Assembly (NCBI GenBank): GCA_964036155.1
Contig: OZ038423.1
Span: 8,633,249-8,697,248 of the forward strand
Source of the DNA: Diploscapter coronatus
Lineage: Eukaryota > Nematoda > Chromadorea > Rhabditida > Rhabditidae
DNA length: 64,000 nucleotides
Direction of reading: 5' to 3'
The notes below the pieces were generated by a model. The model ran no database searches. It was not told the DNA's origin and saw only the letters and a list, made by a program, of their open reading frames with translations. A program made the position numbers and the translations under genes. Below are positions 31,316 through 45,462 of the stretch, one piece after another. How positions within the stretch are numbered: position 1 is the first letter of the stretch; each line of letters opens with the position of its first letter.

Positions 31316-34300
31316 ATGGCCCCATCGCGTTCGACTTCGCGCGGACAGGTGGCCGTGTCGCAGCAGCCGGCTGCCTCGATGCCCCGCTCCACACGCGTCT
31401 TCACTGCCCATCACAATCACGACCACCATCCACATCCCCACCCGCACAGCAACAGCAAGAGACTCGTTCCTCATCCTAACAAGGTTAGAATTGAATAATT
31501 GCATTGAATGAAGAATACTCTTCCGGTGTTCTTCAATTTCAATGCACTGTAAAAAACTTGTAGACTTTATCAGAAGTGATACAAAATTTTTAATCTTTAC
31601 AATTGATTCAAGTAGACATACTTCTTTCTCGACTAGACAATGTTAGATTTTCGAATAGTATCAAATTTGTGCAGACTTTTGACGGAACGAAGAAATGGTA
31701 ATATTAATTGCCGCCATCCCTTTCAGCATGTGCGCCATTCCCGTTTCTCTGGAGTGTCCAATTCTCAATCGGAGATGGATAACAGCTACGTGGCGAGCAC
31801 GTCTTCCGGGTCGAATGAGCACTCTTCGCCTCCGCACTCCAACTCTCTTCAGAACGGGACAAATCACACCAACAATTCCTTCAGGTTAGTTATGCCTTCT
31901 TCATTTACGATATCGCGTAAAGGTATGTGAAGGCGCTGTTATTTTCCACTTCCAAAATTCTGTCATCGAGAAGTTCGTCCCTTACAAATTACTCATAAGT
32001 AATTTCACAATATCAGTCTCTTTTCTTCAACACGAAGAGCGCCCTCGTTTCGGGGTGTATCAACCTGAATTGAAGGAGTTCAGTCTGAGTCTGCTATGCA
32101 TGTTTGTTTCGGTCTGTTTAGACTGACACAAGCTGTATTCTATACCAGAGACTTACGGAATATTCCATTCCGAAAAACCGGAATTCTAGTCATTCCATTT
32201 CGTTCCAAAAATTTATAAAGGAAATTTCACCCCGCGTTCTGTGTTCCGAAAATTTGATGTCCATTCCGTTTTGTATTTCGAAAATCTCAAAATGCTATTT
32301 CGCACACCCCTGTTCTATATATGCTGAGTCACGGCTTCTGTATTCAATTATGATTAATTTACATGTGTGTGTTTAGGAGCACCCCCATTGATCTGCATCC
32401 GACAGTGCTGCTGAACGAGTCGAGTTCGGGCAATGGTCCTCCCAGACCGCCTTCCGAGAAAAGCTCAGGCTCGTCGTCCTCTGGAGACTCGCTCCGCACC
32501 TGCACAGTGGCCGATGTCGTCCACGTTCTGGGCAACGACGGAATGCTTCCATTCGGCTACACAGACAGCAACTGCGTGCCCTGGGCCACCAAACGATACA
32601 GTATCGGCATCAATGGGTTAGATATCACGGCTTTTCTGTAATGATAGAAGGATGAATGAATTCATTCCCTCTAACTTTTGTTTCGATGATATTTTACTAT
32701 TAAGGAGAAATGAATGAAGTCTCTTCTCTTGAGCTAATGTGTAAAAATGCCTGTATGAACTAAAAATTACAAAGAGTAGAGAAAGAAGAGGGAATACATT
32801 TTCTTGAAATCGGGAAAAATGCACAAAATCTTTTTTTCTTAGGCTAAGACTTGTTTGTCGAGATCTTATGATAAGAGATGGTCTTTTCAAAAACATTCTC
32901 TCAATCAATATAACCTATCCATTTTCAGTCTGCACGAAGAACTCATCGACCTGTATCGATACCTGAGGCCGTCTCCACTCGAAGAGCAAATCCGAAAGCA
33001 GGTCTTTGAGAAGGTATCTTTCTTTATGACGTTGTCAAAAGCATGTAATTTTGATCAGATGCATCTGTCTGTCATTTGATATTCTCTATGACAATTCAAA
33101 TGATTCTGATAATGATTATCGAAATGAATGAAATAGTGATATGTTGTATTGAGAAAAGAATAGAACATGTACTTTTCTCGCATTATTTTGAATCTTGCTT
33201 TATATAATATACTTTCACATATTTAATCTATAGGCAGACAGTATCAACTCGACCATTCTTGACGATTCGTCTATTAAATAATGATCCAAAATAAGATTCC
33301 TATGTTTCAGGTGAACAAGGTGATCAGTTCGAAATGGACGGACTACTCGGTGTCAGTGTCGATGTTTGGCAGTCTGCGTACGCAGCTCTTCCTCCCCACT
33401 TCCGACATCGATGTGCTCGTCGAGTGTCCTGACTGGGAGAATGCACCGCTCAATGTAAGCGCGAAAATGTTATTTATTTGAGCAGGAAAAGTCCTTTGAA
33501 GGAATAATAAGAAACAAAAACTTACAATTTTCATTCAGAATCATGAAAGATTACAAATGTAATGTCATCAAGAGTCATAAGTTTGGATAGGAAATTTCAG
33601 AAAATTATAAGTTTTGTAAAACTATTTGCGGTCCTTAAGCATTATACTTAGTCAACTTGAAAGAAGATTTGATATATCTACACAAAATGTTCTATTCTCT
33701 CTAATTACTTTAATTTTCAGGAGACAGCAGATGCGCTTCGGAGTGCAGAGATAGCAAGTGAGATCAACGTGCTGGCTGATGCTTTCGTGCCGATCGTGAA
33801 GATGGTCGACAAGGAGACGCATATCTCCGTCGACATCTCTTTCAACACTGTTCAGAGTGTTCGGGCTGCGGAGTACATCGAGAATGTAAGACATGTTCCC
33901 TTTAAAAAGTGAATTTATGCTACATTGGTGCCGTATTGGGATGAGTGAAAATTCTCAATCCGAATGATCGTTGATTTTTTGCCTGATGTTAAGAAATGAT
34001 CAAAAGCCCTTTTAGTATTGAAAAATTAGATTCATCAGTCATTACATGAAAATTTTTCCCTACTAGAATTTACTCGTACAAAGTTTTATCAGTCTTTTGA
34101 GGAAGTGGCATTTCCCATGCCTTAAAACAATTGGCATTTGAATTATTTTCCGTCTGGGGATCATAAATCAGCACCACCAATATTCATCTAATTTGCGCAT
34201 TGTTTGAGGTGAAATTCGAGTTTCCCGTCATCGAACCGCTAATTCTGATCCTGAAGCAGTTCCTGCACCAACGCAGACTCAATCAGACCTACACAGGCGG

Positions 34301-37300
34301 CCTCTCCTCGTACGGACTCGTCCTCATGCTCATTCACTTCCTCCAGGTTGGTCTCAATATATATATATATATATATATATATTTTTATACATTCTTGACA
34401 AGTTTAAAAAGCTGTCTAAAAATGGAAGATATTAGCAGTTTCTACCTAGAATTATCTCGCTTTTGATAATATTTTAAACAATCGTTACAAGAATATCATC
34501 AAATGGTAGATACAAACGAGTAAAAGGCACTCTCTTGAAACAGATTCCTTAGACATTCATTTTTTTTCTAAAATCTAACTCTTCTGCTATCATTATATGG
34601 CTGACCTTCATTTTTATTAGTATTATTGAATCACAGTGATGTACCTTTCCATATTTGCGTTTACAATTCATATGAGCTGTAGTGACACGCGTAAATATTA
34701 TTCTGGTGATTGTTCTGCAAGATTACCTATAGTCAGCATAAGGGAAGTCTACCGCTGTCTTATTTTTGTGTAGTTTACTTCTTCCAATCATTTTTATCAC
34801 TTCTCTTCTCTGCTTTTCCGCTATCTATGCGTCTGTTTTCTGTTACTCCCTATCTTCCTCAGGCGATTTTCCTTCTTTCATATTGTTCCTTCGCCCTCCG
34901 CTACGCGGCATTTCATTTCTCCATTCACTGGGCTTTCATAGAAATATCTTTCAGTCTCAGTTCAGCTGAAGAGCAGACAGAAAGCAGCTGTGACAGAGAG
35001 GAGGGTCCATGTCATTTTCACCTCTAATCGATTTCATGCATTATGCGCAATCAGTGTTTTCAATGATCAGAAGAATTAATTAGGATTTTAGAAATTGTTT
35101 TTACCAAAAATGATTCATTTCACTACTTTCAATTTTTCGGATACTTTATGCGTATTCAAGCATTTACAGATTAAATTAAAATCAAGCATATTTTACTTCG
35201 CTTCTTTATTTCTTTTTAATATTCTAAAAATTTCTTCTCATTTTTCTAACATTCTTCAGCTATTTGGAAAAAAACTTGATTGTTATTTTGATTTAGGAAA
35301 TTCCTTTTTTCTCTCGCATTTGATCTTCCTCATTTGGTGTTTCTAGCCTGATTCATTGATGCATCTGTAGTGTCTAGTCTAGTTTAGATTTCGCTAACTT
35401 CCTCTCTCTGATAACATTTCCTTGAGAAGCTTAACTTTGCATGTCTAACTCGGAGCTTCAATAAATTTGAACTTAGCCCCTCCCAATTTATAACCGTATT
35501 TTGCACTTGTAATTCCTGTAGTTTGTAGTCTATCCAGACGATTTTTCATCCCATTTCTTTCTCCTCCTCTTTTTCCTCTAATTGCTTTAACTGCTCTCCT
35601 ATTATTTTATTATCTTACTTCTCCTTATCGTTTTTCTGCGTTTTCAGCAGAAAAGGCCATAGTCTAGTGACACTCTCAAAATGTTCTTTCTGTTTCTCTA
35701 ATTCCTCTCCATTCCACATTATTTTTCCTCTTCTCTATTCTCTAGCTTTATCTCTGCATCTCTACCTTCCGAATCTGCTCCCTGAACAGACGACATTAGA
35801 AGTCGAAGCTCTGGTTCATATTTGTTATTCCTGTTCCTTCCTCTGTGTCTCTGTCAGTTTCAGGGTTATGGAATAGGAAGAGGCGAGGGTGATTCTCAAT
35901 CAAGCGAAAAGCAGGGCAATATTTTTAACGCACGACACAGCGTCATTTTGTTTTCCTGCTTATGTACAAAGAACAACCTGCATTTTGATGATTTGTTGCT
36001 GAAATTTGTATTTTGGGAAGAGTTATTAATTCTGAAAAAGAGAACGTTGAATTAGGGACCGCAAACGATAATGAGAAATGCACTCCAGAGGGTAAGTGTA
36101 GTATCACAATAACTACAACGCCATAATTAAGCGGATGATGAAGAAAGGAAAATTTGAAACAAAATCAATCAAACGGTAAAATTGGCATGAGACCGCATGA
36201 TAAAACGAACAAACGGTCTTTGAAAATGTGGTTGGGTTAGGTTTATGAAGAGAATTTTAAACTTTGCAAATTCGAATTTTATTTGTAAAATCTTATTGAT
36301 CTGCCTGCTCAGATTACTCAGAAGACGTTGTGTGATCTTTGACTTCAGAATGCACGAAAATAAATCGACGATTTCGTGAATTTTCGTACATGATTTTAAT
36401 TTTTACGCTTGATTTTTGCGTCTTTGTCGATAATCTCCTTAGTTAGACGTAAGAAATCTTTTTAAAAAAATTAGCATACACTTTGAAATTATCAAAGACC
36501 ACTTTGTTACAATGCGACAGAGTTGCAGTGGGTGGGTTTTGCGGTCCCTACATTTAATTTTTCCTGACATGAATAGGGTAGAATGAACATTTTCAAAATC
36601 GGAATGAGCTTTGCCCCATATCTCAATTTCTGTGATTCAGCAGTAGAAAATGTAAGCTCTGGAATCCCCGTGTGTTTTTCAGTATAAACTCCACATGACA
36701 TTCAGCGCACCTCAGATATGCGATGTTTTTATGCATCCCTTCATTTCGTTCACGCTCTTTCCCCTTTCACTCTCCATCTGCCTCGGGCTGCTTATCGTCT
36801 ATTTTAGGCGATCTAGGGAAACACATAAAGGCGGAAAGAGAAAGTGGCAGATTTTCTGTTTTTGCTGTTGGTAGTGTACTTTGATACTTTCCAGTTTGAT
36901 ATTTTCGACCAAAGAGTAGTTAGTTTTTCTCTCACCTTTTCCCCGTTCTTCTCAAGTCTCAAGTCAGACATTAATGGAATGGATACTTGTTTCTTTATTT
37001 CTCATGATTCTCATCATATATAATTGATTTCCTCAACATATACTAAAGTTCTACAAAATCTTGAGGGAGGCGAGTTGCGTTGTAAGAGAAACTGCTCGAG
37101 ATACGTGATATTTGACCCCCTCGTTTCGGCTGCAATTTTGTGTGCAACTTCTCTTTGGTTTAGCACGTAAAATGCAGTGCGTTGCGCTTTTTGTTTGACT
37201 TGAGAAAGAAGTCGTTTTTATGAACTGTGAAATGCTTGGGCAAGGAGAGGCAGGAGATAAGACGAAGTGGAGTATCGGTGACGCGCTAGTCGAAATTTGC

Positions 37301-40300
37301 AGATTAGAATGGAAGAAGGGAAGGGAAGCGAGTTAGCAGGAACGCACTTGCAAATTCAATTTTCCATCGAAAGGCACCTTCTCAATTCGTCACTCTGTGT
37401 CTCTTGCCTCAAATAATGAGAATGCGAATCACACTTTTCGAATGAACTTCAAAACCATATGCTGGAAATTTCCATTTATCGGTATTGTGTTTGGATTTTT
37501 CGAAAAATTTATTCCAACCAGTTTTATTCCGACTATTTTTTACTTTTTAATACGCGTTGTGGTGCTTTAATAATCAATTACCACGCACATTTCTTGATCA
37601 AATTCACGACATTGCGAACCAAACTTGGGGGTGACAGAGGCAGAGAAGCAGAGTGAACAGAGGGCGAATGCTAGAATTTGCAGATTAAAATACGGGCAGA
37701 ATCATGTAAATTCCATTGCGTCTCTGACATTTCACCTCCAAAATCATGAAGAAAGAGATTATAGAAGAAAAGCAGGAACGCGTAGGTAGAAGTGCAAATG
37801 TCTGCTGCTAAAACATGTCGAAACACAGAAACAGCAACATCATCCTCCTTTTCTACCCTTTCTCTACCTTTTTACTTAATCTATAAATCAACTCAAAACT
37901 GGATTCACCCAATTCCATCTGTAATAGTTTTCTCACGCGCGTCCGCTCATACTTTTATTTTTCGGTGAGACAAACCTTGTGTTCGACTTTTGTTAGAATT
38001 TGGCTGAAATTTGAGATGATTTTTCGAGGTAGTTTAAAGTTTGTTACTTGATTTTCATTGAAACTGATTATGAAGTGAAGGAATTCGGAGATTTTCAAAT
38101 TATAGGATAAGAACATTCATGAAAATCTTCATTTTCTTGCTGTTGATCTTCAGTCTCCATCAAGGTTTCTTTATGATGCGAATTTATCTTATCTTCTCTT
38201 CTTCTAGGCATGTAATAATCTCATCAATTCACTCGTATTTTTATCTTATTTCATTTAGCTTTTCATGAGATTTACGAAGAAAATTGTTTAGTTATGTCTT
38301 TTCAGAAATCATGCGTCCCGAGTGCATTTAGTTTCATCAATTCGCCCTCTATTTCCCCTACTTTAGTCTTAATTAGTCATTCAGTCCATGCGTTTTCCTC
38401 CTTCTTCTGCCATTTTTCTCTCTATTTTGCTAACTCCTTATTTTTCGGTTTTCTCCATTCTTTCCCCATTTTTGCAGTTCTGCATAAATCAGTCGAGATA
38501 TTCCTTTTCTTTGTCGTGCTGTGCTTTGATCTTTCGACTGTCAATTCGATCTGCTAATCCTCTGCGTCCTTACCTCTATGCTTTAGCATATGGTCATACT
38601 CTGGCATTTTCCTGTCTGCAAAAATCAGTCCATGTAGAGGAATTGGGTTATGCATTGTATGAACATGTACCAGTCGGTTCTGTATTTTTATTCCCTAGCA
38701 TTGAATGAAAGAGGAACAAATCCCCCCTTCCGCAATTTGCTTTGCAGTTCAATAGATCATCACGGCATACTGCTCATCCCTGTGCTTTGATTTTATTAGC
38801 AGATTGGGAACGGAAGCGATTTTTTTTTCCATTTTCCCTCGTTTTGGTCGAAAACTCTGCGTTCCCGCGTTTGCCTGTGCTTAAGCATAGCAAACACTCT
38901 TCCCGTCTGTGTTTTGATTGAGTGATTCGAAAAAAAAACGATTGAATTTATGGATTTTTATCATCGAATTTCTCCTCTTTTGCACATTATTTGCACTTTT
39001 TCGGGTTGAAACAATGGCGAAAAGAACGGCAAAATACTCTAATTGCGCACCGTTTACCCCTCTGTCATTAAAGCTGCTTTCATTCCAATATTTTTCTATA
39101 GTTAAACCCATGCTTTAGTTCCTTTTATATTGTGTAAACATCTCGCATACTTTGATAGAAATAGTCCAGGAAGTGAATAGGTCTAGGTTAAACGAGTTGA
39201 ACAGAAGTAGAATAGAAAAAATATTGAATTATCGAGGAGATTGTATTGCAATTGTATCAACTTGCGATTTTGATAACCAATGATTTTTAATATTGTTGTA
39301 GTTACTTCACTCGGTTATTCATTTGCTCATTTGATCATCGTAGTTTTTCTTCCTTGAAGGCCATTATGGAGTGTGACTCGAAAAACTACATATTTTGTTT
39401 CCCTGGTGCCAATGTTCGTTATGAACAAACGCTATTTTGCATTTACGCTTTCTTCGTCAATTTTCCATACATAAATTTGCTAAAAAGCGCTAGACAAAGG
39501 GATTTGTAGAAGATTAATTAAAGAAGGGATCTGTGCCAGACTCGCACACTCAAAATAGGCCCTGTCCTGCCTGCGATTCTGTCTTTGGTTTCTAAATCTT
39601 CAATTTTTTCTCACTACAAATGGCGAGATTTGTTTATAGTGCTCCCGTATCACTTGATTCTTATGGGTGTGTGATTTTTTAATTCTCTTAGATCACTTCT
39701 GTTTTTCTTACTTTTACCTGCGAAAACATTTCTAAATTTAGATGATAATTTGTTTTATTATCTAGCATGGTCCTAAAATGTCTGTTGTGATTGCACTACT
39801 CTGCTGCAATCATAAAACCCAGCATTTGATTACGGAGTGCTTGAAAATAACGCAGCCTAAATTTTACAAATTTATTTTTCACCCTGGCGAATAACGCCTC
39901 AAACATAAATCATCGACCGTCATTAGTCTCGGAACGAAAATAGCTAAACGGGCGATAAAATGCCGCAATGACTGCCGGGCTGCTGCTGCTGCTGCGGCAA
40001 TGTTATCTTGGGGATATTCGAAGGAAGAGGGGAAATGGCAGAAATCGGCCGACAACAAATAATATGGCAGACCGACTGCCTATGCTTTGACGCTACAGAA
40101 AACATGTGCTTTAATCAGGATGCTTGAGGCCTTGAACCTAGGAGAAGAAGGAAAGGAAAAGGGTGAGGGAAAAGGAAAGTGGGAAAATGAGGCAGCCAAT
40201 TGGAGCAGCAAAAGAGGAAGAAATAAAATCTGACCGGGGCCGAGAACGGATAAATAGCCAGAGCAAAACACGGTCACTTAATTCATAGAATATCCTGTAG

Positions 40301-43300
40301 GCTAACTTAAACGATTCTGGAAGACGCTCGTCGCATGCTAAAATGCAGCCACAAAAATAGACTCAAGGCAATTTACCGCCTTCTATGTATTCGCTCATGT
40401 AAAGTTTACTCGACGACTTGAGAACATTCTAAGGAAAGCGAACGTTTTGATATAAAATGTCAGAAGACATTGCGATAATTTAGTTTTATCAATTCATTTC
40501 TGTACAAGGCTGCAAAGGTGTCTGGGCTGCTTTAGACTTTTATCCAAAACTTCATCACAGAAATAATACTAATGGAAAGTTTGAAACAGATTATTATCGT
40601 TTCCTGTACCAATGCCAACTATATTTTAGATCATTTCATAACGTTTCTCAATGCCTCTGAAATTTTTACAGCTCTGATTTAAAATAAGAAACGGCCTAGA
40701 TTTTTTGCACATTTTGAAATTTTTTTGCAAGACCAAAACGACAAACAAAGACTCGTGCCCAGAATAATTCATAACCCGATTTATCATGGTGGCCTGATTC
40801 TCGATTCTGTTTTGTGGTTTGTCTGAGGGATTGAAGGATTCCAAATACGCTTCTGACTGCTGTAATTTCATGGCTTTGCGCCTATTTGGTTGGAGGCTAA
40901 ATACGACAAATTCAATTGTTTATTTGAGGCATTCCAGGCTAATGAACGTTGGTGGGAAATATCTTATCTCCTCTCTAAGAAGAGACATAAGTGGAAATAG
41001 CGATAAAACTGGGCTTTGTAGACGACATTTTTGAAAATCGTCATACATTTCTTCGAGATTTTCTATTTTCTATGACAACGATATTTAGAGTTAGAAAAAG
41101 GGACTTGACTTGAGGTCGGCTTCTAAGGGATAAGGAAGGGTTTTATTGTTTATTTCGGACCTCGTTAGATTTTAGAGAAGTTTAGAAGCTTAATCAATTT
41201 GTTAATTTGCGAGTGGTTTCTCTTGATCAATTAGCGATTAAGCAGACCACAGAGAAAGATAAGACTTCGTTTTCTTCATCCATTTGACCTATTACAGTTC
41301 ATCATTTTCTTTTTCTTCACTAAAGATAGATAAGCATTTTTCGCGTTCGAAAATCGAAATTCTTTCTTTTCTCTGCGAGTTTTTATTCTGTTTTGTGCGA
41401 TCAATTCATCAATCAATGACTTATCTTCGACTTGCGACACAGCGTTGATCTTCGATTGCTTTGGTAAATTGTAAAGGATGTCTCTTCCGAACACTAGCAG
41501 TTTTTTTTGCATTTGTCTGCTCTCTTTGCAGAAACATATGGAAGAGTGTTGGAAATTCAAAATGATCATGAGATACTATTTTATTAGTTTTGCAAATATT
41601 GTTGTTCCATTTTTGTATTCCCTTCCTCCTATAAAATCAGGCTAGAATTTAGCTGAAATTGAATTGTAACATTCAAGTATGGCTAGAAACTAGCCGAATA
41701 AAGGCTAAACTTCTATTTAAAAAAAGCATTTCTCATCAGAATACATTGTTTTCTAAACTTCTGCTCTTCATTGTATCTCATCCATTTTGTTGGCAAATTG
41801 CGTCATCATATAACGCATTTTTAACTGAATTTACACAAAAAAAAAATCGCCACTTATTGTCTGACACAATTCCCTCAGACCTCAGTAATTTCGATTGGAT
41901 CTCTCTATTTTCCATATGTTTGTTTGAGCATTTTTAAGATCATTTTTCGCCAGATCACAAAGTCAAAATTCCTTTCATCGTTTGATTTTCTCTATATTTC
42001 CTGCATTTGTTGAGTATGAGTTACATTGTGTCTTCCTCGAGGTTCGAGTTCAAAAATCTGCCCTGCAGCGTTTGTGCTGGCCTCATATTGGGTTGAGGAT
42101 TGGTCCCTGCAAATTGCGTGGTGCCTTCCAAAAGCAGGCAGCCTCTGCTCGGCTCACCAACCCTTTCCCTTCCCCTCTGCAGTTCTCCTTCTTTCCCTCT
42201 TCTTTTCTGCTTCCCTTCTTTCCTTTCCTCTTTGCCCCTCTTCCTTCTCCTCCATTCTCTTCCCTTCTCTCATTCAGTCATTCAGCCCGTTCATAGGCCT
42301 TATCGATTTATCGTACTTCCCCTCGAAGCCAAGCATATCACGTTCCTCAAGGATGCTTATTAACGACCGAAACGAGTCGTAACGGGAAATCGTTGATTTG
42401 TCGGGCTATCGAGGGATGGGAAGGCAGGAATGATAGGAGGGATTGGCCTTTTGATTCGCAAATTTGCGTAATATTTTGGGTAAATCGATTAAATTGATTT
42501 TCTATCATAGATTTATTGTTCTAGAAACTTTCTTTTCGTCAGCCTTCATTCGTTTTTTTAAAGAACGCATCAATATTTCCGATTCTGATTTATTCTTTCC
42601 GACTAATATTAGGCTCCGATGAAAATCAATCAGCTCATCTATTAGTCATATGAAAATTTCACTCATTGTTCAGAAAAGTTACATTGGAAGGAAAAATGAG
42701 TGAACTTTCCAGATGAGTGATGGATAAGTAAACTGCATAAAATTATTAAAAGTTAAAATTTTACTTGCTTTCAAAATGATGATGTTATTTTACAGGGCTA
42801 CTACATCCAGCTGCGTCGAGTGCCGATCACGGATGCGCGCATCAACCTGGGCGAATTGCTTCTTCGATTCTTCGAGGTCTTCTCGCAGGCAAGTCATTCC
42901 TCGTTTCGGTTTCTTCTTTTTCCTTTTCCCCATTCTTTGCATTTTCAATTATCGATCGATTCGGCCAAGTTCAAGGCTGCGTGAATCAATCGATAAACCG
43001 GTCAGATGATTGAGGCAGAGGCTTTTCAGTCAAAATTAGAGTGGCAAATGAAGTTGAATTTACTTTTAAACATATTTTTAAAATAATTTTGAGGCAATTT
43101 GAGATGACTTTAAAATTTATATACAGCACATTATGATATGCCATTTTTGGACTCAATACAGAATTCTTGTCTCTGCAACAACAATAAGTCAATGCTGTGC
43201 TTCAAATGTTATTCAAATATTTGAACACACCCACTCAAACCAAGTTATCTTTGAATTAATGTCATTTTTATTGTGCATCCCACAAATTATTTGCAAATCC

Positions 43301-45462
43301 AATACGAAAAGTGCAGTAGTTTGTGATTTCAAACAACTTTCCCGCGATTGCAAAAAAAATGACAGCGAATTTCAGCCACAATAAAAATAGCATTTACTGG
43401 CTTAATGACTTGAGTAAACTATAGAGATCTGTTTGAAACGAAATGGCCTAACATGAAACTGACCAGAATTTTTTGAAGAAAAATGAAATGAGGACAAAAT
43501 AACATTTGTGACGCACTTTTGACTCAATTCCTTTGATACCTCGATCAAACTAACTAAAACTCAAGTAGAAAACGGAATTTGACGTTATTTCATCTGATCA
43601 TGGTTGATGGTGAAAAAATCTAGATTGTCACGTTATGTTTCTGATTACTACTAGTCTTTTCCCATTGATTTTTAGAATTTTTCAATTTTTTTCGCAACAT
43701 TTCCTTCCAATTTCTAATTTCACTTTTCCCTTACTAAAATGAAAAAAAAACAATTTTCAGGAATTCAACTACAAGCAAGTTGGAATTTCGGTTCGAGAGA
43801 TTCGCTACACGAAGAAGTTAGATGACAAAACACTGCTGCTCTCCTTGGAGGATCCCCTTCTCAGTTGTGAGTTTATCCTATCTGAGTCGAATAAACCAGG
43901 AGATTTCAGGCAATGAAGTCGGCCGCTCCACGTACAATTACATCTCGGTGATACGCGCTTTCGAACAGGCACATAGGGTAGGCTGATTTTCTTTGGATTC
44001 TGCTAAACACTGATCATATCGAGTTATTACTTTAAAAAATCAGAAAAGCAAGAAAACACTTGGAATACGAATGATATTCTATCAGAATTTTCAAAAACTA
44101 TTATCAAGAACGGACAGCGCTTTGTCTTTGCCTTTAAAAGTTTTTGAGGTCTTTCTCTTCGACTGCGACTTTGGATTTCAAAACATTTTCCCTTGTCTTT
44201 GAATTTGGGGCTAGACAATCGAGCTTTTGCCTGTCTCTGAATCTATAATTTACTCCTTTAATTGATATTCTTTGAAAAAGTAATCATAAAATTGGATGTT
44301 CATTAAATGATTTTTTTTGCAGATTTTGTGTGGAATACTGATTCGGAAGCGAGACGAGTCGCGAATGGATGGACCGACTCTGCAGCTGTGGAGACAGCAC
44401 TACAGTGGCTCGATGATGCAGCACATCATGCCCTTCACTCAGGCTGAGGTCAATCGGAGGGACTGGCTTAGGGTTGGTCTATTTCAAATTGATCCATGAA
44501 TAGTCATTCTGCATACTACAAATCGGGAAACTGAGAGCACTTTCTTCGCAAAGCGAGGAATAGAAAGAAGGGAGAAATATCGTTTGAGAAGAAAGTATCG
44601 GCCGCCAAATCAAAGAATGAGACAGAATTCAAATTCCGTGAAATGTTGAGAACCAATTCAAGACTTTGACTTGTCAAATTTCAACCCCGTCTTACCCCTA
44701 CTATCGCTGATTGGAGAGAAAATCGATATTCATGCAGCAATTAGAAATCGAATTTGGAGCGAAATAGTGGGTCGTGTGGTAGAAAAACGAAACGAATAGC
44801 GTAATTTTTGAATACCGACATTCTCTCCAGTCAACATTTACTTATAGTTGAATTTCTCGAAAAAATGTACAGACTATAAGATGATTCACTGCCAAAATTC
44901 ACACTTCAATACGTTGCGTTAATTATTCTGAAACCATGATCAATACTGCATTCGCCAAGTGTCACTTTGCAGAGTTAGCAGGAATTAAAAATAATCAGAT
45001 TGATTGCAGGGCTTCGTTGTGTCTATGCCCTACAAACAGGACGCACCGAAGAATACGGCAACGCTCATCTATAACTCGTTCCTAGCTGAGGTAAGAGTTA
45101 AAAATGATCAAAAAATATTCTCTGAACTTTGACTTTTACTAAAAATGTACATTTTTGATGAATGATTAGAAGAGAATCGTCATCTATCTAACTTTCGACT
45201 TGCATTATTCACAATAACCTGTCATTTCTTCTGGACACTCATCAAAAATAGTTAGGAAACAAGCTTCATGTTTCTGGCAAAAAAGAAAACAAAGTGTAGA
45301 GATCGTATCATGAATATGAAATACTCGCAGATACAGATTCAACAAGGCTATTTCTAAACGATTCAAATTCAGCCGTTCGACGTCTCGAAGTACGAGTGGC
45401 TGCGGCAGTCGATTTCGATCAAGGAGCAGAAAAATGCACGGATCCTGCCCATATCCAGCTGA
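31316..45462 (+). CDS. TENT4: TENT4/TRF4-type non-canonical poly(A) polymerase
   Basis: Nucleotidyltransferase of the PAPD5/PAPD7/TRF4 group (GLD-4 in C. elegans), which adds 3' tails to RNA. Exons: 31316-31483, 31727-31884, 32377-32616, 32929-33013, 33311-33454, 33721-33885, 34209-34346, 42796-42888, 43761-43866, 43910-43977, 44323-44472, 45010-45090, 45373-45462: 561 aa. The N-terminus is disordered, Ser-rich and His-rich (about 37-50). The catalytic core begins LHEELIDLYRYLRP. FGS 236-238, D249 and D251 in TSDIDVLV, and D303 in VDISFN are the catalytic set. The PAP-associated domain follows (LGELLLRFFEVF, then NEVGRSTYNY for nucleotide recognition). The start is the first ATG after an in-frame stop in the leader. 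One intron has a GC donor (42889), one is 43 nt (43867-43909), and one is 8.4 kb. Confidence 0.95.
32146..32312. mobile_element. hAT-type MITE in TENT4 intron 2
   Basis: 167 bp with imperfect termini CAGAGACTTACGGAAT and (inverted) CAGGGGTGTGCGAAAT. The flanks TTCTATAC (32138-32145) and TTCTATAT (32313-32320) differ at one position, consistent with an aged 8-bp target duplication. The interior is rich in ATTCCG/CGGAAT motifs like the element at 14953. Confidence 0.65.
34347..42795 (+). other. 8.4 kb intron of TENT4
   Basis: It joins LIHFLQ to GYYIQLRRVP inside the catalytic/PAP-associated region. It holds a TA microsatellite (34357-34382), a (GCT)5 tract flanked by TGCCGCA/TGCGGCA inverted arms (about 39960-40000), and a GC-richer pyrimidine-rich patch at 42030-42300 with two inverted CCAAT (ATTGG) boxes. 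I found no nested coding gene; the longer frames are low-complexity Phe/Leu/Ser readings. Confidence 0.7.
34357..34382. repeat. (TA)n microsatellite
   Basis: About 13 perfect AT dinucleotides just inside the donor of the 8.4 kb TENT4 intron. Confidence 0.95.

Noticed and set aside
39960..40005. (GCT)5 tract as a coding polyQ/polyA exon
   Set aside because: No flanking splice sites in a sustained frame; treated as a short repeat in the TENT4 intron.
42026..42382. 118-aa and overlapping + strand open frames in the TENT4 intron
   Set aside because: Composed of a CT-rich tract (Ser/Phe/Leu/Pro runs), three frames open at once, no homology.
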